Shown one piece after another: positions 22,111 to 34,330 of a stretch of DNA of 64,000 nucleotides (position 1 is the stretch's first letter; the number at the start of each line of letters is the position of its first letter). The translations under genes were made by a program, and so were the position numbers. This DNA comes from Adiantum capillus-veneris. Taxonomy: Eukaryota; Streptophyta; Polypodiopsida; Polypodiales; Pteridaceae. The notes beneath the pieces were generated by a model. It had not been told where the DNA came from and did not search any database. It was given only the letters and a program-made list of their open reading frames with translations. The stretch covers positions 78,599,338-78,663,337 of the forward strand of contig CM043953.1 in NCBI GenBank assembly GCA_014529385.2, read 5' to 3'.

Positions 22111-25100
22111 ATTGAAACATAGAGAGAAGCAAAGGTCCACCACTTGTCCAATCTAGGGTCCATTGAAACATGGAGAGAAGGATGCTCCACCATTTGTCCA
22201 AAATAGGCTCCATTGAAACATGAAGAGAAGCAAGATGCACCATGTCTTTGAGATGCTAGGCTCCATTGAAATACCTTAAACCCATGATATTTTGTATATG
22301 TGGGGTTTAAATTCAAGGTCCACCACTTGTCCAACCTATTATCCCTAGTAGCATGAGTGGTTTGGTCTCAAGATTCACCACTTTTCCACTCTATGTCATT
22401 ATATTAAGAAGATCTGGGTGTTAAGGTCCACCACTTGTCCAACCTATAAGGCTATATCTTAAATGGTATTATTTACCACCACTTGGAATGCACATGATGG
22501 GTTTTACATAGGGGTACGGTTCCAAGGTCCACCACTTGTCCAAGCTAACTCTATTGAAACATAGAGAGAATCAAAGGTCCACCACTTGTCCAAGCTAGGC
22601 TCCATTGAAACATGGAGAGAAGGATGCTCCACCATTTGTCCAAGCCAGGTTTGATTGAAACATGAAGAGAAGCAAGCTGCACCATGTCTCCAAAATGCTA
22701 GGCTCCATTGAAATATCTTAAACCCATGATATTTCGTACATGGGGGGTTTACATTCAAGGTCCACCACTTGTCCAACCTATTATCACTAGTAGCATGAGT
22801 GGTTTGATGTCAAGATTCACCACTTTTCTACTCTATGTCATTATATTAAGAAGATCTGGGTGTTAAGGTCCACCACTTGTCCAACCTATAAGGCTATATC
22901 TTAAAGGGTATTCTTTCTCACCACTTGGAATGACCATGATAGGTTTTACATGGGGGTTTGGTTCCAAGTTCCACCACTTGTCCAAGCTAACTCTATTGAA
23001 ACATAGAGAGAAGCAAAGGTCCACCACTTGTCTAAGCTAGGGTCCATTGAAACATGGAGAGAAGGATGCTCCACCATTTGTCCAAGATAGGCTCCATTGA
23101 AACATGAAGAGAAGCAAGCTGCACCATGTCTCCAAGATGCTAAGATCCATTGAAATACCTTAAACCCATGATATTTTGTACATGGGGAGTTTACATTCAA
23201 GGTCCACCACTTGTCCAACCTATTATCTCTAGTAGCATGAGTGGTTTGGTCTGAAGATTCACCACTTTTCCACTCTATGTCATTACGTTAAGAAGATCTG
23301 GGTGTTAAGGTCGACCACTTGTCCAACCTATAAGGGTATATCTTAAAGGGTATTCTTTCTCACCACTTGAAATGTCCATGATATGTTTTACATGGGGGTT
23401 TGGCTCCAAGGTCCACCACTTGTCCAAGCTAACTCTATTGAAACATAGAGAGAAACAAAGGTCCACCACTTGTCCAAGCTAGGCTCCATTGAAACATGGA
23501 GAGAAGGATCCTCTACCATTTGTCGAAGCTAACTCTATTGAAACATGGGGGGTTTACATTCAAGGTCCACCACTTGTCCAACCTATTAACGCTAGTAGCA
23601 TGAGTGGTTTGGTCTCAAGATTCACCACTTTTTCACTCTATGTCATTATATTAAGAATATTTGGGTGTTAAGGTCCACCACTTGTCCAACCTATAAGGCT
23701 ATATCTTAAGGGTTATTCTTTCTCACCACTTGGAGTGACCAGCATAGGTTTTACATGGGGGTTTTGTTTCAAGGTCCACCACTTGTCCAAGCTAACTCTA
23801 TTGAAACATAGAGAGAATCAAAGGTCCACCACTTGTCCAAGCTAGGGTCCATTGAAACATGGAGAGAAGGATGCTCCACCATTTGTCCAAGATACGCTCC
23901 ATTGAAACATGAAGAGAAGCAAGCTACACCATGTCTCCAAGATGCTAGGCTCCATTGAAATACCTCAAACCCATGATATTTTGTACATGGGGGGTTTACA
24001 TTCAAGGTCCACCACTTGTCCAACCTATTATCTCTAGTAGCATGAGTGGTTTGGTCTCAAGATTCACCATTTTTCCACTCTATGTCATTCTATTAAGAAT
24101 ATATGGGTGCTAAGGTCCACCACTTGTCCAACCTATAAGGCCATATCTTAAACTTTATTCTTTCTCACCACTTGGAGTTACCAAGATAGGTTTTACATGG
24201 GAGTTTGGTTCCAAGGCCCACCACTTGTCCAAGCTAACTCTATTGAAACATAGAGAGAAGCAAAGGTCCACCACTTGTCCAAGCTAGGCTCCATTGAAAC
24301 ATGGAGAGAAGGATGCTCCACCATTTGTCCAAGATAGGCTCCATTGAAACATGAAGGGAAGCAATCTGCACCATGTCTCCAAGATTCTAGGATCCATTGA
24401 AATACCTTAAACCCACGATATTGTTTACATGTGGGGTATAACGTCAAGGTCAGTCACTTTTCCAAGCTATTATCCCTAGTAGCATGAGTGGTTGGGTCTC
24501 AAGATTTACCACTTTTCCACTCTATGTCATTATATTATGAAGATCTAGGTTCTAAGGTCGACCACTTGTCCAACCTATAAGGCTAGATCTTAAAGGGTAT
24601 TATTTCTCACCACTTGGAATGACCATGATATGTTTTACATGGGGGTTTGGTTTCAAGGTCCACCACTTGTCCAAGCTAACTCTATGGAAACATAGAGAGA
24701 AGCAAAGGTCCACCACTTGTCCAAGCTAGGCTCCACTGAGACATTTAGAGAAGGATGATCCCCCATTGGTGGAAGATAGGCTTCATTGAAACATGAAAAG
24801 AAGCAAGTTGCACCATGTCTCCAAGATTCTAGGATCCATTGAAATACCTTAAACCCACGATATTGTTTACATGTGGGGTTTAACGTCAAGGTCAGTCACT
24901 TTTCCAAGCTATTATCCCTAGTAGCATGAGTGGTTTGGTCTCAAGATTCACCACTTTTCCACTCTATGTCATTATATAAAGAAGATCTAGGTGTTAAGGT
25001 CGACCACTTGTCCAACCTATAAGCGTATATCTTAAAGGGTATTCTTTCTCACCACTTGAAATGTCCATGATATGTTTTACATAGGGGTTTGGTTCCAAGG

Positions 25101-26040
25101 TCCACCACTTATCCAAGCTAACTTTATTCTTCTCATAGAGAGAAGCAAAAGGTCCACCACTTGTCCAAGCTAGGCTCCATTGAAACATGGAGAGAAGGAT
25201 GCTCCACCATTTGTCGAAGCTAACTCTATTGAAACATGGAAGGTTTACATTCAAGGTCCACCAGTTGTCCAACCTATTAACGCTAGTAGCATGAGGGGTT
25301 TGGTCTCAAGATTCACCACTTTTTCACTCTGTGTTATTATATTAAGAATATTTGGGTATTAAGGTCCACCACTTGTCCAACCTATAAGACTATATCTTAA
25401 TGGTTATTCTTTCTGACCACTTGGAGTGACCATGAAAGGTTTTACATGGGGGTTTGGTTCCAAGGTCCACCACTTGTCCAAGCTAACTCTATTCAAACAT
25501 AGAGAGAAGCAAAGGTCCACCACTTGTCTAAGCTAGGGTCTATTGAAACATGGAGAGAAGGATGCTCCACCATTTGTCCAAGATAGACTCCATTGAAACA
25601 TGAAGAGAAGCAAGCTGCACCATATCTCCAAGATTCTAGACTCCATCGAAATACCTTAAACCCACGTTATTTTGTACATGGGGAGTTTACATTCAAGATC
25701 AACAATTTGTCCAACTATTATCGCTAGTAGCATGAGTGGTTTTCTCTCAAGATTCACCACTTTTCCACTCTCTATCATTATATTAAGAATATTTGGGTGT
25801 TAAGGTCCACCACTTGTCCAACCTATAAGACTATATCTTAATGGTTATTCTTTCTCACCATTGAAAGACTATATCTTAATGGTTATCCCTAGCTATTATT
25901 GCTAGTAGCGTGAGCGTTTGGTCTCAAGATTCACCACTTTTATTAAGAATATGTGGGTGTTAAGGTCCACCACTTGTCCAACCTATAAGGCTACATCTTA
26001 AAGGTTATTCTTTCTTACTACTTGGAGTGACCATGATAGG

Positions 26041-29000
26041 TTTTACATGGGGGTTTGGTTCCAAGGTCCACCACTTGTCCAAGCTAACTCTATTGAAACA
26101 TAGAGAGAAGCAAAGGTCCACCCCTTGTCTAAGCTAGGGTCCATTGAAACATGGAGAGAAGGATGCTCCACCATTTGTCCAAGGTAGGCTCCATTGAAAC
26201 ATGAGGAGAATCAAGGTGCACCATGACTCCAAGATGCTAGGCTCCATTGAAAAACATTAAACCCATGATATGTCGTAGATGAGGGGTTTACATTCAAGGT
26301 CCAACACTTGTCCAAGCTATTATTGGTAGTAGCCTGAGTGGTTTGGTCTTAAGATTCACCAATTTTCCACTCTATGTCATTATATTAAGAATATGCGCGT
26401 GTTAAGGTCCACCACTTGTCCAACCTATAAGGCTACATCTTAAAGGTTATTCTTTATTACCACTTGGAGTGACCATGATAGGTTTTACATGGGGGTTTGG
26501 TTCCAAGGTCCACCACTTGTCCAAGCTAACTCTATTGAAACATAGAGAGAAACAAAGGTCCACCACTTGTCCAAGCTAGGGTCCATTGAAACATGGAGAG
26601 AAGGATGCTCCACCATTTGTCCAAGATAGGCTCCATTGAAACATGACGAGAATCAAGCTGCACCATGTCTCCAAGATGCTAGGCTCCATCGAAATACATT
26701 AAACCCACGATATTTCGTAGATGAGGGGTTTACATTCAAGGTCCACCACTTGTCCAAGCTATTATTGCTAGTAGCCTGAGTGGTTTGGTCTCAAGATTCA
26801 CCACTTTTATTAAGAATATGTGGGTGTTAAGGTCCACCACTTGTCCAACCTATAAGGCTACATCTTAAAGGTTATTCTTTCTTACTACTTGGAGTGACCA
26901 TGATAGGTTTTACATGGGGGTTTGGTTCCAAGGTCCACCACTTGTCCAAGCTAACTCTATTGAAACATAGAGAGAAGCAAAGGTCCACCCCTTGTCTAAG
27001 CTAGGGTCCATTGAAACATGGAGATAAGGATGCTCCACCATTTGTCCAAGATACGCTCCATTGAAACATGAAGAGAAGCAAGCTACACCATGTCTCCAAG
27101 ATGCTAGGCTCCATTGAAATACCTATAACCCATGATATTTTGTACATGGGGGGTTTACATTCAAGGTCCACACTTGTCCAAGCTATTATTGCTAGTAGCC
27201 TGAGTGGTTTGGTCTCAAGATTCACCAATTTTCCACTCTATGTCATTATATTAAGAATATGCGCGTGTTAAGGTCCACCACTTGTCCAACCTATAAGGCT
27301 ACATCTTAAAGGTTATTCTTTATTACCACTTGGAGTGACCATGATAGGTTTTACATGGGGGTTTGGTTCCAAGGTCCACCACTTGTCCAAGCTAACTCTA
27401 TTGAAACATAGAGAGAAACAAAGGTCCACCACTTGTCCAAGCTAGGGTCCATTGAAACATGGAGAGAAGGATGCTCCACCATTTGTCCAAGATAGGATCC
27501 ATTGAAACATGACGAGAAGCAAGCTGCACCATGTCTCCAAGATGCTAGGCTCCATCGAAATACATTAAACCCACGATATTTCGTAGATGAGGGGTTTACA
27601 TTCAAGGTCCACCACTTGTCCAAGCTATTATTGCTAGTAGCCTGAGTGGTTTGGTCTCAAGATTCACCACTTTTATTAAGAATATGTGGGTGTTAAGGTC
27701 CACCACTTGTCCAACCTATAAGGCTACATCTTAAAGGTTATTCTTTCTTACTACTTGGAGTGACCATGATAGGTTTTACATGGGGGTTTGGTTCCAAGGT
27801 CCACCACTTGTCCAAGCTAACTCTATTGAAACATAGAGAGAAGCAAAGGTCCACCCCTTGTCTAAGCTAGGGTCCATTGAAACATGGAGAGAAGGATGCT
27901 CCACCATTTGTCCAAGATAGGCTCCATTGAAACATGAAGAGAAGCAAGCTGCACCATGTCTCCAAGATGCTAGGCTCCATTGAAAAACATTAAACCCACG
28001 ATATTTTGTAGATGGGGGTTTACATTCAAGGTCCACACTTGTCCAAGCTATTATTGCTAGTAGCCTGAGTGGTTTGGTCTCAAGATTCACCACTTTTCCA
28101 CTCTATGTCATTATATTAAGAATATGCGTGTTAAGGTCCACCACTTGTCCAACCTATAAGGCTACATCTTAAAGGTTATTCTTTATTACCACTTGGAGTG
28201 ACCATGATAGGTTTTACATGGGGGTTTGGTTCCAAGGTCCACCACTTGTCCAAGCTAACTCTATTGAAACATAGAGAGAAACAAAGGTCCACCACTTGTC
28301 CAAGCTAGGGTCCATTGAAACATGGAGAGAAGGATGCTCCACCATTTGTCCAAGATAGGATCCATTGAAACATGACGAGAAGCAAGCTGCACCATGTCTC
28401 CAAGATGCTAGGCTCCATCGAAATACATTAAACCCACGATATTTCGTAGATGAGGGGTTTACATTCAAGGTCCACCACTTGTCCAAGCTATTATTGCTAG
28501 TAGCCTGAGTGGTTTGGTCTCAAGATTCACCACTTTTATTAAGAATATGTGGGTGTTAAGGTCCACCACTTGTCCAACCTATAAGGCTACATCTTAAAGG
28601 TTATTCTTTCTTACTACTTGGAGTGACCATGATAGGTTTTACATGGGGGTTTGGTTCCAAGGTCCACCACTTGTCCAAGCTAACTCTATTGAAACATAGA
28701 GAGAAGCAAAGGTCCACCCCTTGTCTAAGCTAGGGTCCATTGAAACATGGAGAGAAGGATGCTCCACCATTTGTCCAAGGTAGGCTCCATTGAAACATGA
28801 GGAGAAGCAAGGTGCACCATGTCTCCAAGATGCTAGGCTCCATCGAAAAACATTAAACCCACGATATGTCGTAGATGAGGGGTTTACATTCAAGGTCCAC
28901 ACTTGTCCAAGCTATTATTGCTAGTAGCCTGAGTGGTTTGGTCTCAAGATTCACCACTTTTCCACTCTATGTCATTATATTAAGAATATGCGCGTGTTAA

Positions 29001-30960
29001 GGTCCACCACTTGTCCAACCTATAAGGCTACATCTTAAAGGTTATTCTTTATTACCACTTGGAGTGACCATGATAGGTTTTACATGGGGGTTTGGTTCCA
29101 AGGTCCACCACTTGTCCAAGCTAACTCTATTGAAACATAGAGAGAAACAAAGGTCCACCACTTGTCCAAGCTAGGGTCCATTGAAACATGGAGAGAAGGA
29201 TGCTCCACCATTTGTCCAAGATAGGATCCATTGAAACATGACGAGAAGCAAGCTGCACCATGTCTCCAAGATGCTAGGCTCCATCGAAATACATTAAACC
29301 CACGATATTTCGTAGATGAGGGGTTTACATTCAAGGTCCACCACTTGTCCAAGCTATTATTGCTAGTAGCCTGAGTGGTTTGGTCTCAAGATTCACCACT
29401 TTTATTAAGAATATGTGGGTGTTAAGGTCCACCACTTGTCCAACCTATAAGGCTACATCTTAAAGGTTATTCTTTCTTACTACTTGGAGTGACCATGATA
29501 GGTTTTACATGGGGGTTTGGTTCCAAGGTCCACCACTTGTCCAAGCTAACTCTATTGAAACATAGAGAGAAGCAAAGGTCCACCCCTTGTCTAAGCTAGG
29601 GTCCATTGAAACATGGAGAGAAGGATGCTCCACCATTTGTCCAAGGTAGGCTCCATTCAAACATGAGGAGAAGCAAGGTGCACCATGTCTCCAAGATGCT
29701 AAGCTCCATTGAAAAACATTAAACCCACGATATGTCGTAGATGAGGGGTGTACATTCAAGGTCCACCACTTGTCCAAGCTATTATTGCTAGTAGCCTGAG
29801 TGGTTTGGTCTCAAGAGTCACCACTTTTCCACTCTATGTCATTATATTAAGAATATGCGCGTGTTAAGGTCCACCACTTGTCCAACCTATAAGGCTACAT
29901 CTTAAAGGTTATTCTTTATTACCACTTGGAGTGACCATGATAGGTTTTACATGGGGGTTTGCTTCCAAGGTCCACCACTTGTCCAAGCTAACTCTATTGA
30001 AACATAGAGAGAAACAAAGGTCCACCACTTGTCCAAGCTAGGGTCCATTGAAACATGGAGAGAAGGATGCTCCACCATTTGTCCAAGATAGGCTCCATTG
30101 AAACATGACGAGAAGCAAGCTGCACCATGTCTCCAAGATGCTAGGCTCCATCGAAATACATTAAACCCACGATATTTCGTAGATGAGGGGTTTACATTGT
30201 CCAAGCTATTATTGCTAGTAGCCTGAGTGGTTTGGTCTCAAGATTCACCACTTTTATTAAGAATATGTGGGTGTTAAGGTCCACCACTTGTCCAACCTAT
30301 AAGGCTACATCTTAAAGGTTATTCTTTCTTACTACTTGGAGTGACCATGATAGGTTTTACATGGGGGTTTGGTTCCAAGGTCCACCACTTGTCCAAGCTA
30401 ACTCTATTGAAACATAGAGAGAAGCAAAGGTCCACCCCTTGTCTAAGCTAGGGTCCATTGAAACATGGAGAGAAGGATGCTCCACCATTTGTGTAAGGTA
30501 GGCTCCATTGAAACATGAGGAGAAGCAAGGTGCACCATGTCTCCAAGATGCTAGGCTCCATCGAAAAACATTAAACCCACGATATGTCGTAGATGAGGGG
30601 TTTACAGTCAAGGTCCACCACTTGTCCAAGCTATTATTGCTAGTAGCCTGAGTGGTTTGGTCTCAAGATTCACCACTTTTCCACTCTATGTCATTAAATT
30701 AAGAATATGCGCGTGTTAAGGTCCACCACTTGTCCAACCTATAAGGCTACATCTTAAAGGTTATTCTTTATTACCACTTAGAGTGACCATGATAGGTTTT
30801 ACATGGGGGTTTGCTTCCAAGGTCCACCACTTGTCCAAGCTAACTCTATTGAAACATAGAGAGAAACAAAGGTCCACCACTTGTCCAAGCTAGGGTCCAT
30901 TGAAACATGGAGAGAAGGATGCTCCACCATTTGTCGAAGCTAACTCTATTGAAACATGGG
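26041..30960 (+). repeat. Homogenised dimeric higher-order repeat, ~866 bp
   Basis: Two alternating ~430-bp monomers (type A with GAGAGAAACAAAGG, type B with CCACCCCTTGTCTAAG) form a ~866-bp dimer. Type A units recur at 27,351, 28,214, 29,080 and 29,947 (steps 863, 866, 867); type B at 27,776, 28,639, 29,505 and 30,357 (steps 863, 866, 852). About six dimers are present. Near identity implies recent amplification or gene conversion. Confidence 0.85.
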
Positions 30961-31784
30961 GGGTTTACATTCAAGGTCCACCACTTGTCCAAGCTATTAG
31001 TGCTAGTAGCATGAGTGGTTTTGTCTCAAGATTCACCACTTTTTCACTCTATGTCATTATATTAAGAATATGCGCGTGTTAAGGTCCACCACTTGTCCAA
31101 CCTATAAGGCTATATCTTAAAGGTTATTCTTTCTCACCACTTGGAGTGACCATGATAGGTTTTAAATGGGGGTTTGGTTCCAAGGTCCACCACTTGTCCA
31201 AGCTAACTCTATTGAATAATAGAGAGAAGTAAAGGTCCACCACTTGTCAAGCTAGGGTCCATTGAAACATGGAGAGAAGGATGCTCCACCATTTGTCCAA
31301 GATAGGCTCCATTGAAACATGAAGAGAAGCAAGATGCACGATGTCTCCAAGATGCTAGGCTCCATCGAAATACCTTAAACCCACGATATTTCGTAGATGG
31401 GGGGTTTACTTTCAAGGTCCACCACTTGTCCAAGCTATTATCGCTAGTAGCATGGTTTGGTCTCAAGATTCACCAGTTTTCCACTCTATGTCATTATATG
31501 AAGAATATCTGGGTGTTAAGGTCCACCACTTGTCCAACCTATAAGGCTATATTCTAAATGATATTTTTTTTTACCACTTGGAATGTGCATGATATGTTTT
31601 ACATGGGGTTTTATTCCAAGGTCCACCACTTGTCCAAGCTAGATCTATTACATATATATTATACATACAATATTCAACTAGATTCCCTACCTATCATGTC
31701 CAGTAGCATGGATGCTCTAGCTTGAAGGTCCACCACTTGTCCAACCTATACTCTCTTATGTAAGGGAGATCTCGCTATAAATTC

Positions 31785-31890
31785 AAAACCTTCCCGCCTA
31801 AATTTAAAATATCCCTCCCAAATCTTAAATATCCCGCCTAAATTTTAAACTATCCCGCCCAAATTTTAAAATTCAAACTTTTTTATAAAA
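31785..31890. repeat. Short tandem CCCGCC(T)AAATTT motif tract
   Basis: Five degenerate ~20-bp units of the form TCCCGCCTAAATTTTAAA at the right edge of array 4, followed by AT-rich sequence to about 32,060. The cores resemble E2F-type TTCCCGCC sites, but no function can be shown. Confidence 0.5.
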
Positions 31891-32249
31891 ATTTAAATTT
31901 TACTACTTAAATTTAAAATATTCCATGCAAAATTGATTTTAAATTCAAGTTTACCACAAAAAGATATCATTATACCACCTAAATTCAAATATGCAAACCT
32001 CAAATCATTATATTGTACATAAATTCAAACAAATTCAAATTAACAAGCCTAAACTGATATTAGTTTGCATAGATATGAATTTATCACACCTAAATTATGT
32101 CACCATGTTAGAGAGAGTGGTTAGAGAATTTGAACAAGGTCCACCACTTGTCCAACCTAGATACCAAGAAGGATTGAGTGTACAAGGTATTGTTTGGAGG
32201 TCCTTATAGTCCATTGGTCTCAAGGTCCACCACTTGTGGTAAGGGTCAC

Positions 32250-32462
32250 CAAAAAGTGTATATATTCATCCAAAGAAATACACGTATTTTTGGTCTACAT
32301 GTCCTAGTTTAAACCATTTATGTCCATTAGGTGTATCACTAAACAACACTACTATTTTTGAGAAACAGAAGTTACAATCATATCTACAAATGGATTAGAG
32401 GAAAATCAGCTCAGCATACATCCAGAACTCGCTACAAGAATCGACTTTAACAGATCACGCAA
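32250..32462 (+). promoter_or_regulatory. Possible promoter and non-coding first exon of the DUF7869 gene
   Basis: A TATA-like GTGTATATATTC near 32,253-32,264 is followed ~200 bp later by a strong donor (CAA/GTAAGTCTTCC, intron from 32,463). The nearest plus-strand acceptor joined to a start codon is TTTACTTACAG/GATGG at 36,326, giving a ~3.9-kb leader intron. The region is conserved in the second copy (58,140-58,350). This is a prediction only; there is no transcript evidence. Confidence 0.3.
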
Positions 32463-32689
32463 GTAAGTCTTCCATTCAATTTTACTAGTATTACAATGTG
32501 TTAGTTATTTGTGATATTTATGTATGTATATATACTATGTGTGCATATCGTAATTAAGTGTAATTGTGTATCTGCATTATGTATGAGTATTACAATGAAA
32601 TAACACAAATATACATACATACACATAGATAACACAGACGCACACATACATGAGCATGTATTTTCAAGAGAGAGATAGCAAATACAGAG

Positions 32690-33010
32690 ATAGATAGATA
32701 GAGAGAGAGAGAGAGATAAATAACTGTTTTTTAGAGAGAGGAGAGAGAAAGATAACAGATTTCACTGTGTTTATGTATGTGGAAGAGAGGAAGACGATGT
32801 ATGGGAATATGTGCACGTATTTTCAAGAGAGAGACAACAAGATAACAGATTTCATTGTGGTTATGTATGTGGAAGTGAGGAAGACGATGTGTGGGAATAT
32901 GTGCATGTATTTTCAAGAGAGAGACAGCAAGATAACAGATTTCACTGTGGTTATGTATGTGGAAGAGAGGAAGACGATGTGTGGGAATATGTGTATGTGT
33001 GCGGGGATAC
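32690..33010 (+). repeat. 90-bp tandem repeat, three copies, after GA-rich tract
   Basis: GATAACAGATTTCAyTGTG starts at 32,751, 32,841 and 32,931, an exact 90-bp step. Because 90 is divisible by three, two plus-strand frames stay open across it, but composition (GAGA, TATG) and lack of any domain argue against a protein. A GA microsatellite precedes it near 32,698-32,716. Confidence 0.8.
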
Positions 33011-33129
33011 TTTTAAACTATGTATCTCTGTCTTTTGACGAGAGAGTGTGTGTGCAAGAAGAGTTACAGAGAACCATCTTCTCTATATGGAGAAAGACAG
33101 AGAGTGAGAGAAAGAGAAATACCTGTTTT

Positions 33130-33790
33130 TTCTCTATTCGTGAGGTGTGCAATGTCTCCTGAGAAGACTGCCCGATCCTGCCCTTCTGGAAAGCGTTGTG
33201 TACGCTGCTGTTTCTTTGTCTTGTGCGCGAACTTTCAATCCTGTGCACTCCACCTGTGTGTTGTGTACGATGCCGAGCTTGCTCCTCTACGCGCGCGTAT
33301 ACTCCAACTGTGTGCGATCCGTGTGCGCTTTCTGTGTTTTTGCTGCTCGCCTGCTTTCTCTGTGTGCGTTTCTCGTGCGCTCTCTGTGTGTCTGATCTTG
33401 ATAGGGTTTATTAGAATGCCACGTATGCTACAAGTCCATGTTTTATCATAGGATTAAAAAAAACAAAAGCAATATAAAAAATTAACCAATTCACACGGCC
33501 AAAATTAAAGAAATCATGGTTGAAAATATGAAAAACATGCATAACTCTATACTTAAAGAAATCTGCCGCCCCTTGACCCCGCCCGGGGCGCTGCCCCGGA
33601 CCCCGCCCAGAACAATATCCCAAAATCAACCTCCCAAGCCCCGCCATCGAGAGCGCTATATTCCACATCCCCATCAAGAGCGCTACCCCCAAACCTCACG
33701 TGGAAGCGCTGCCTTGTCACCCCATTGTGGCATTGCCCTAAGACCCCGCATCTGGAGTGCTAAATGGGAACATTCTTCATTAGTGAAATT
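33130..33790. other. Gene-free segment with GC-rich module
   Basis: Positions 33,130-33,440 are T/G/C-rich with CpG (GCGCGCG near 33,290). A GC-rich patch at 33,565-33,740 contains CCGGGGCGCTGCCCCGGACC, an imperfect palindrome. It reads like part of a non-autonomous repeat. Its left edge differs between the two large copies (near 59,440 in the second), so it is genuinely polymorphic. Confidence 0.45.
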
Positions 33791-34330
33791 TTGAACATAA
33801 ATTATATTAGCATATACTTAAATATAATACAAATATTAACATATTAGCTATACTACTAATTTACTATAGCAGTTCTAGATTATGTCCCATACTATATTTA
33901 AGGTGCCAAAGGTTTGGCCTTATGGTCCTAGATTTAGCCAAGTGGTCAACACATATAGGACCAAGTGCACACTGTGCCACAAAACTTGGCCACCACTTCA
34001 CTTGCCAAAGTTTAGGCCACATGGTCAATCCTAACTTTCCAATGTTCTTATTATGTCACCTTTTGCCTCGTGGAAAACCTAGGCTTGTTTTCACATACTC
34101 AGGCACTTCAAGCCACAATAAATTGTCATTACTCTTCGACAACCCTTTTGTTCAAGTCTTTGAAAAAACATTGTTTAAGGCCACCCTAAACCATTTTCAT
34201 TTAGGGGTGTCTAAAACTAGCTTTTTGGCAATTCGAGAAGAAAATGGTCAAAGTTTTATACTTAGTTTTAACCACTTGACCAATTCAAATATTGGAAAGC
34301 AAGGTCTTGTAATACTTTTCTTTGGACATC
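33791..34330. other. Gene-free spacer
   Basis: AT-rich, then sequence with weak echoes of the box (GGCCACCACTTCACTTGCCAAAG). A 150-codon open frame at 33,922-34,374 is open in both copies but has no domain, repeat structure or codon signature of a gene, and I do not call it. Confidence 0.5.

Larger units (their letters stand above)
21950..31790 (+). repeat. Box array 4, the main array (box on plus strand)
   Basis: About 22 units of ~430-440 bp. Each unit is made of ~50-bp subunits containing the box GGTCCACCACTTGTCCAA or a close variant, followed by AGCTA or ACCTA. Recurrent spacers include CTATTGAAACATAGAGAGAA, GATGCTCCACCATTTGTCC, TTTACATGGGGGTTTGGTTC and CTCTATGTCATTATATTAAG. Left units (22-26 kb) are diverged; right units (26-31 kb) are almost identical. 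Minus-strand open frames of ~90 codons recur once per unit and are translations of the repeat, not genes. Confidence 0.95.

Noticed and set aside
21950-31790. Recurrent ~90-codon minus-strand open frames (MDKWWTLNVNP...) once per array unit
   Set aside because: They are translations of the repeat itself. Length and sequence follow the unit, several frames and both orientations show the same words, and there is no domain, promoter or codon-level constraint.
21950-31790. CRISPR-like array of short repeats and spacers
   Set aside because: Spacers are themselves repeated, unit lengths vary, no cas genes are present, and the context is a plant nuclear genome.
32767-33451. Open frames over the 90-bp tandem repeat and the following C-rich stretch
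   Set aside because: They overlap in several frames, have low-complexity composition and no recognisable protein features.
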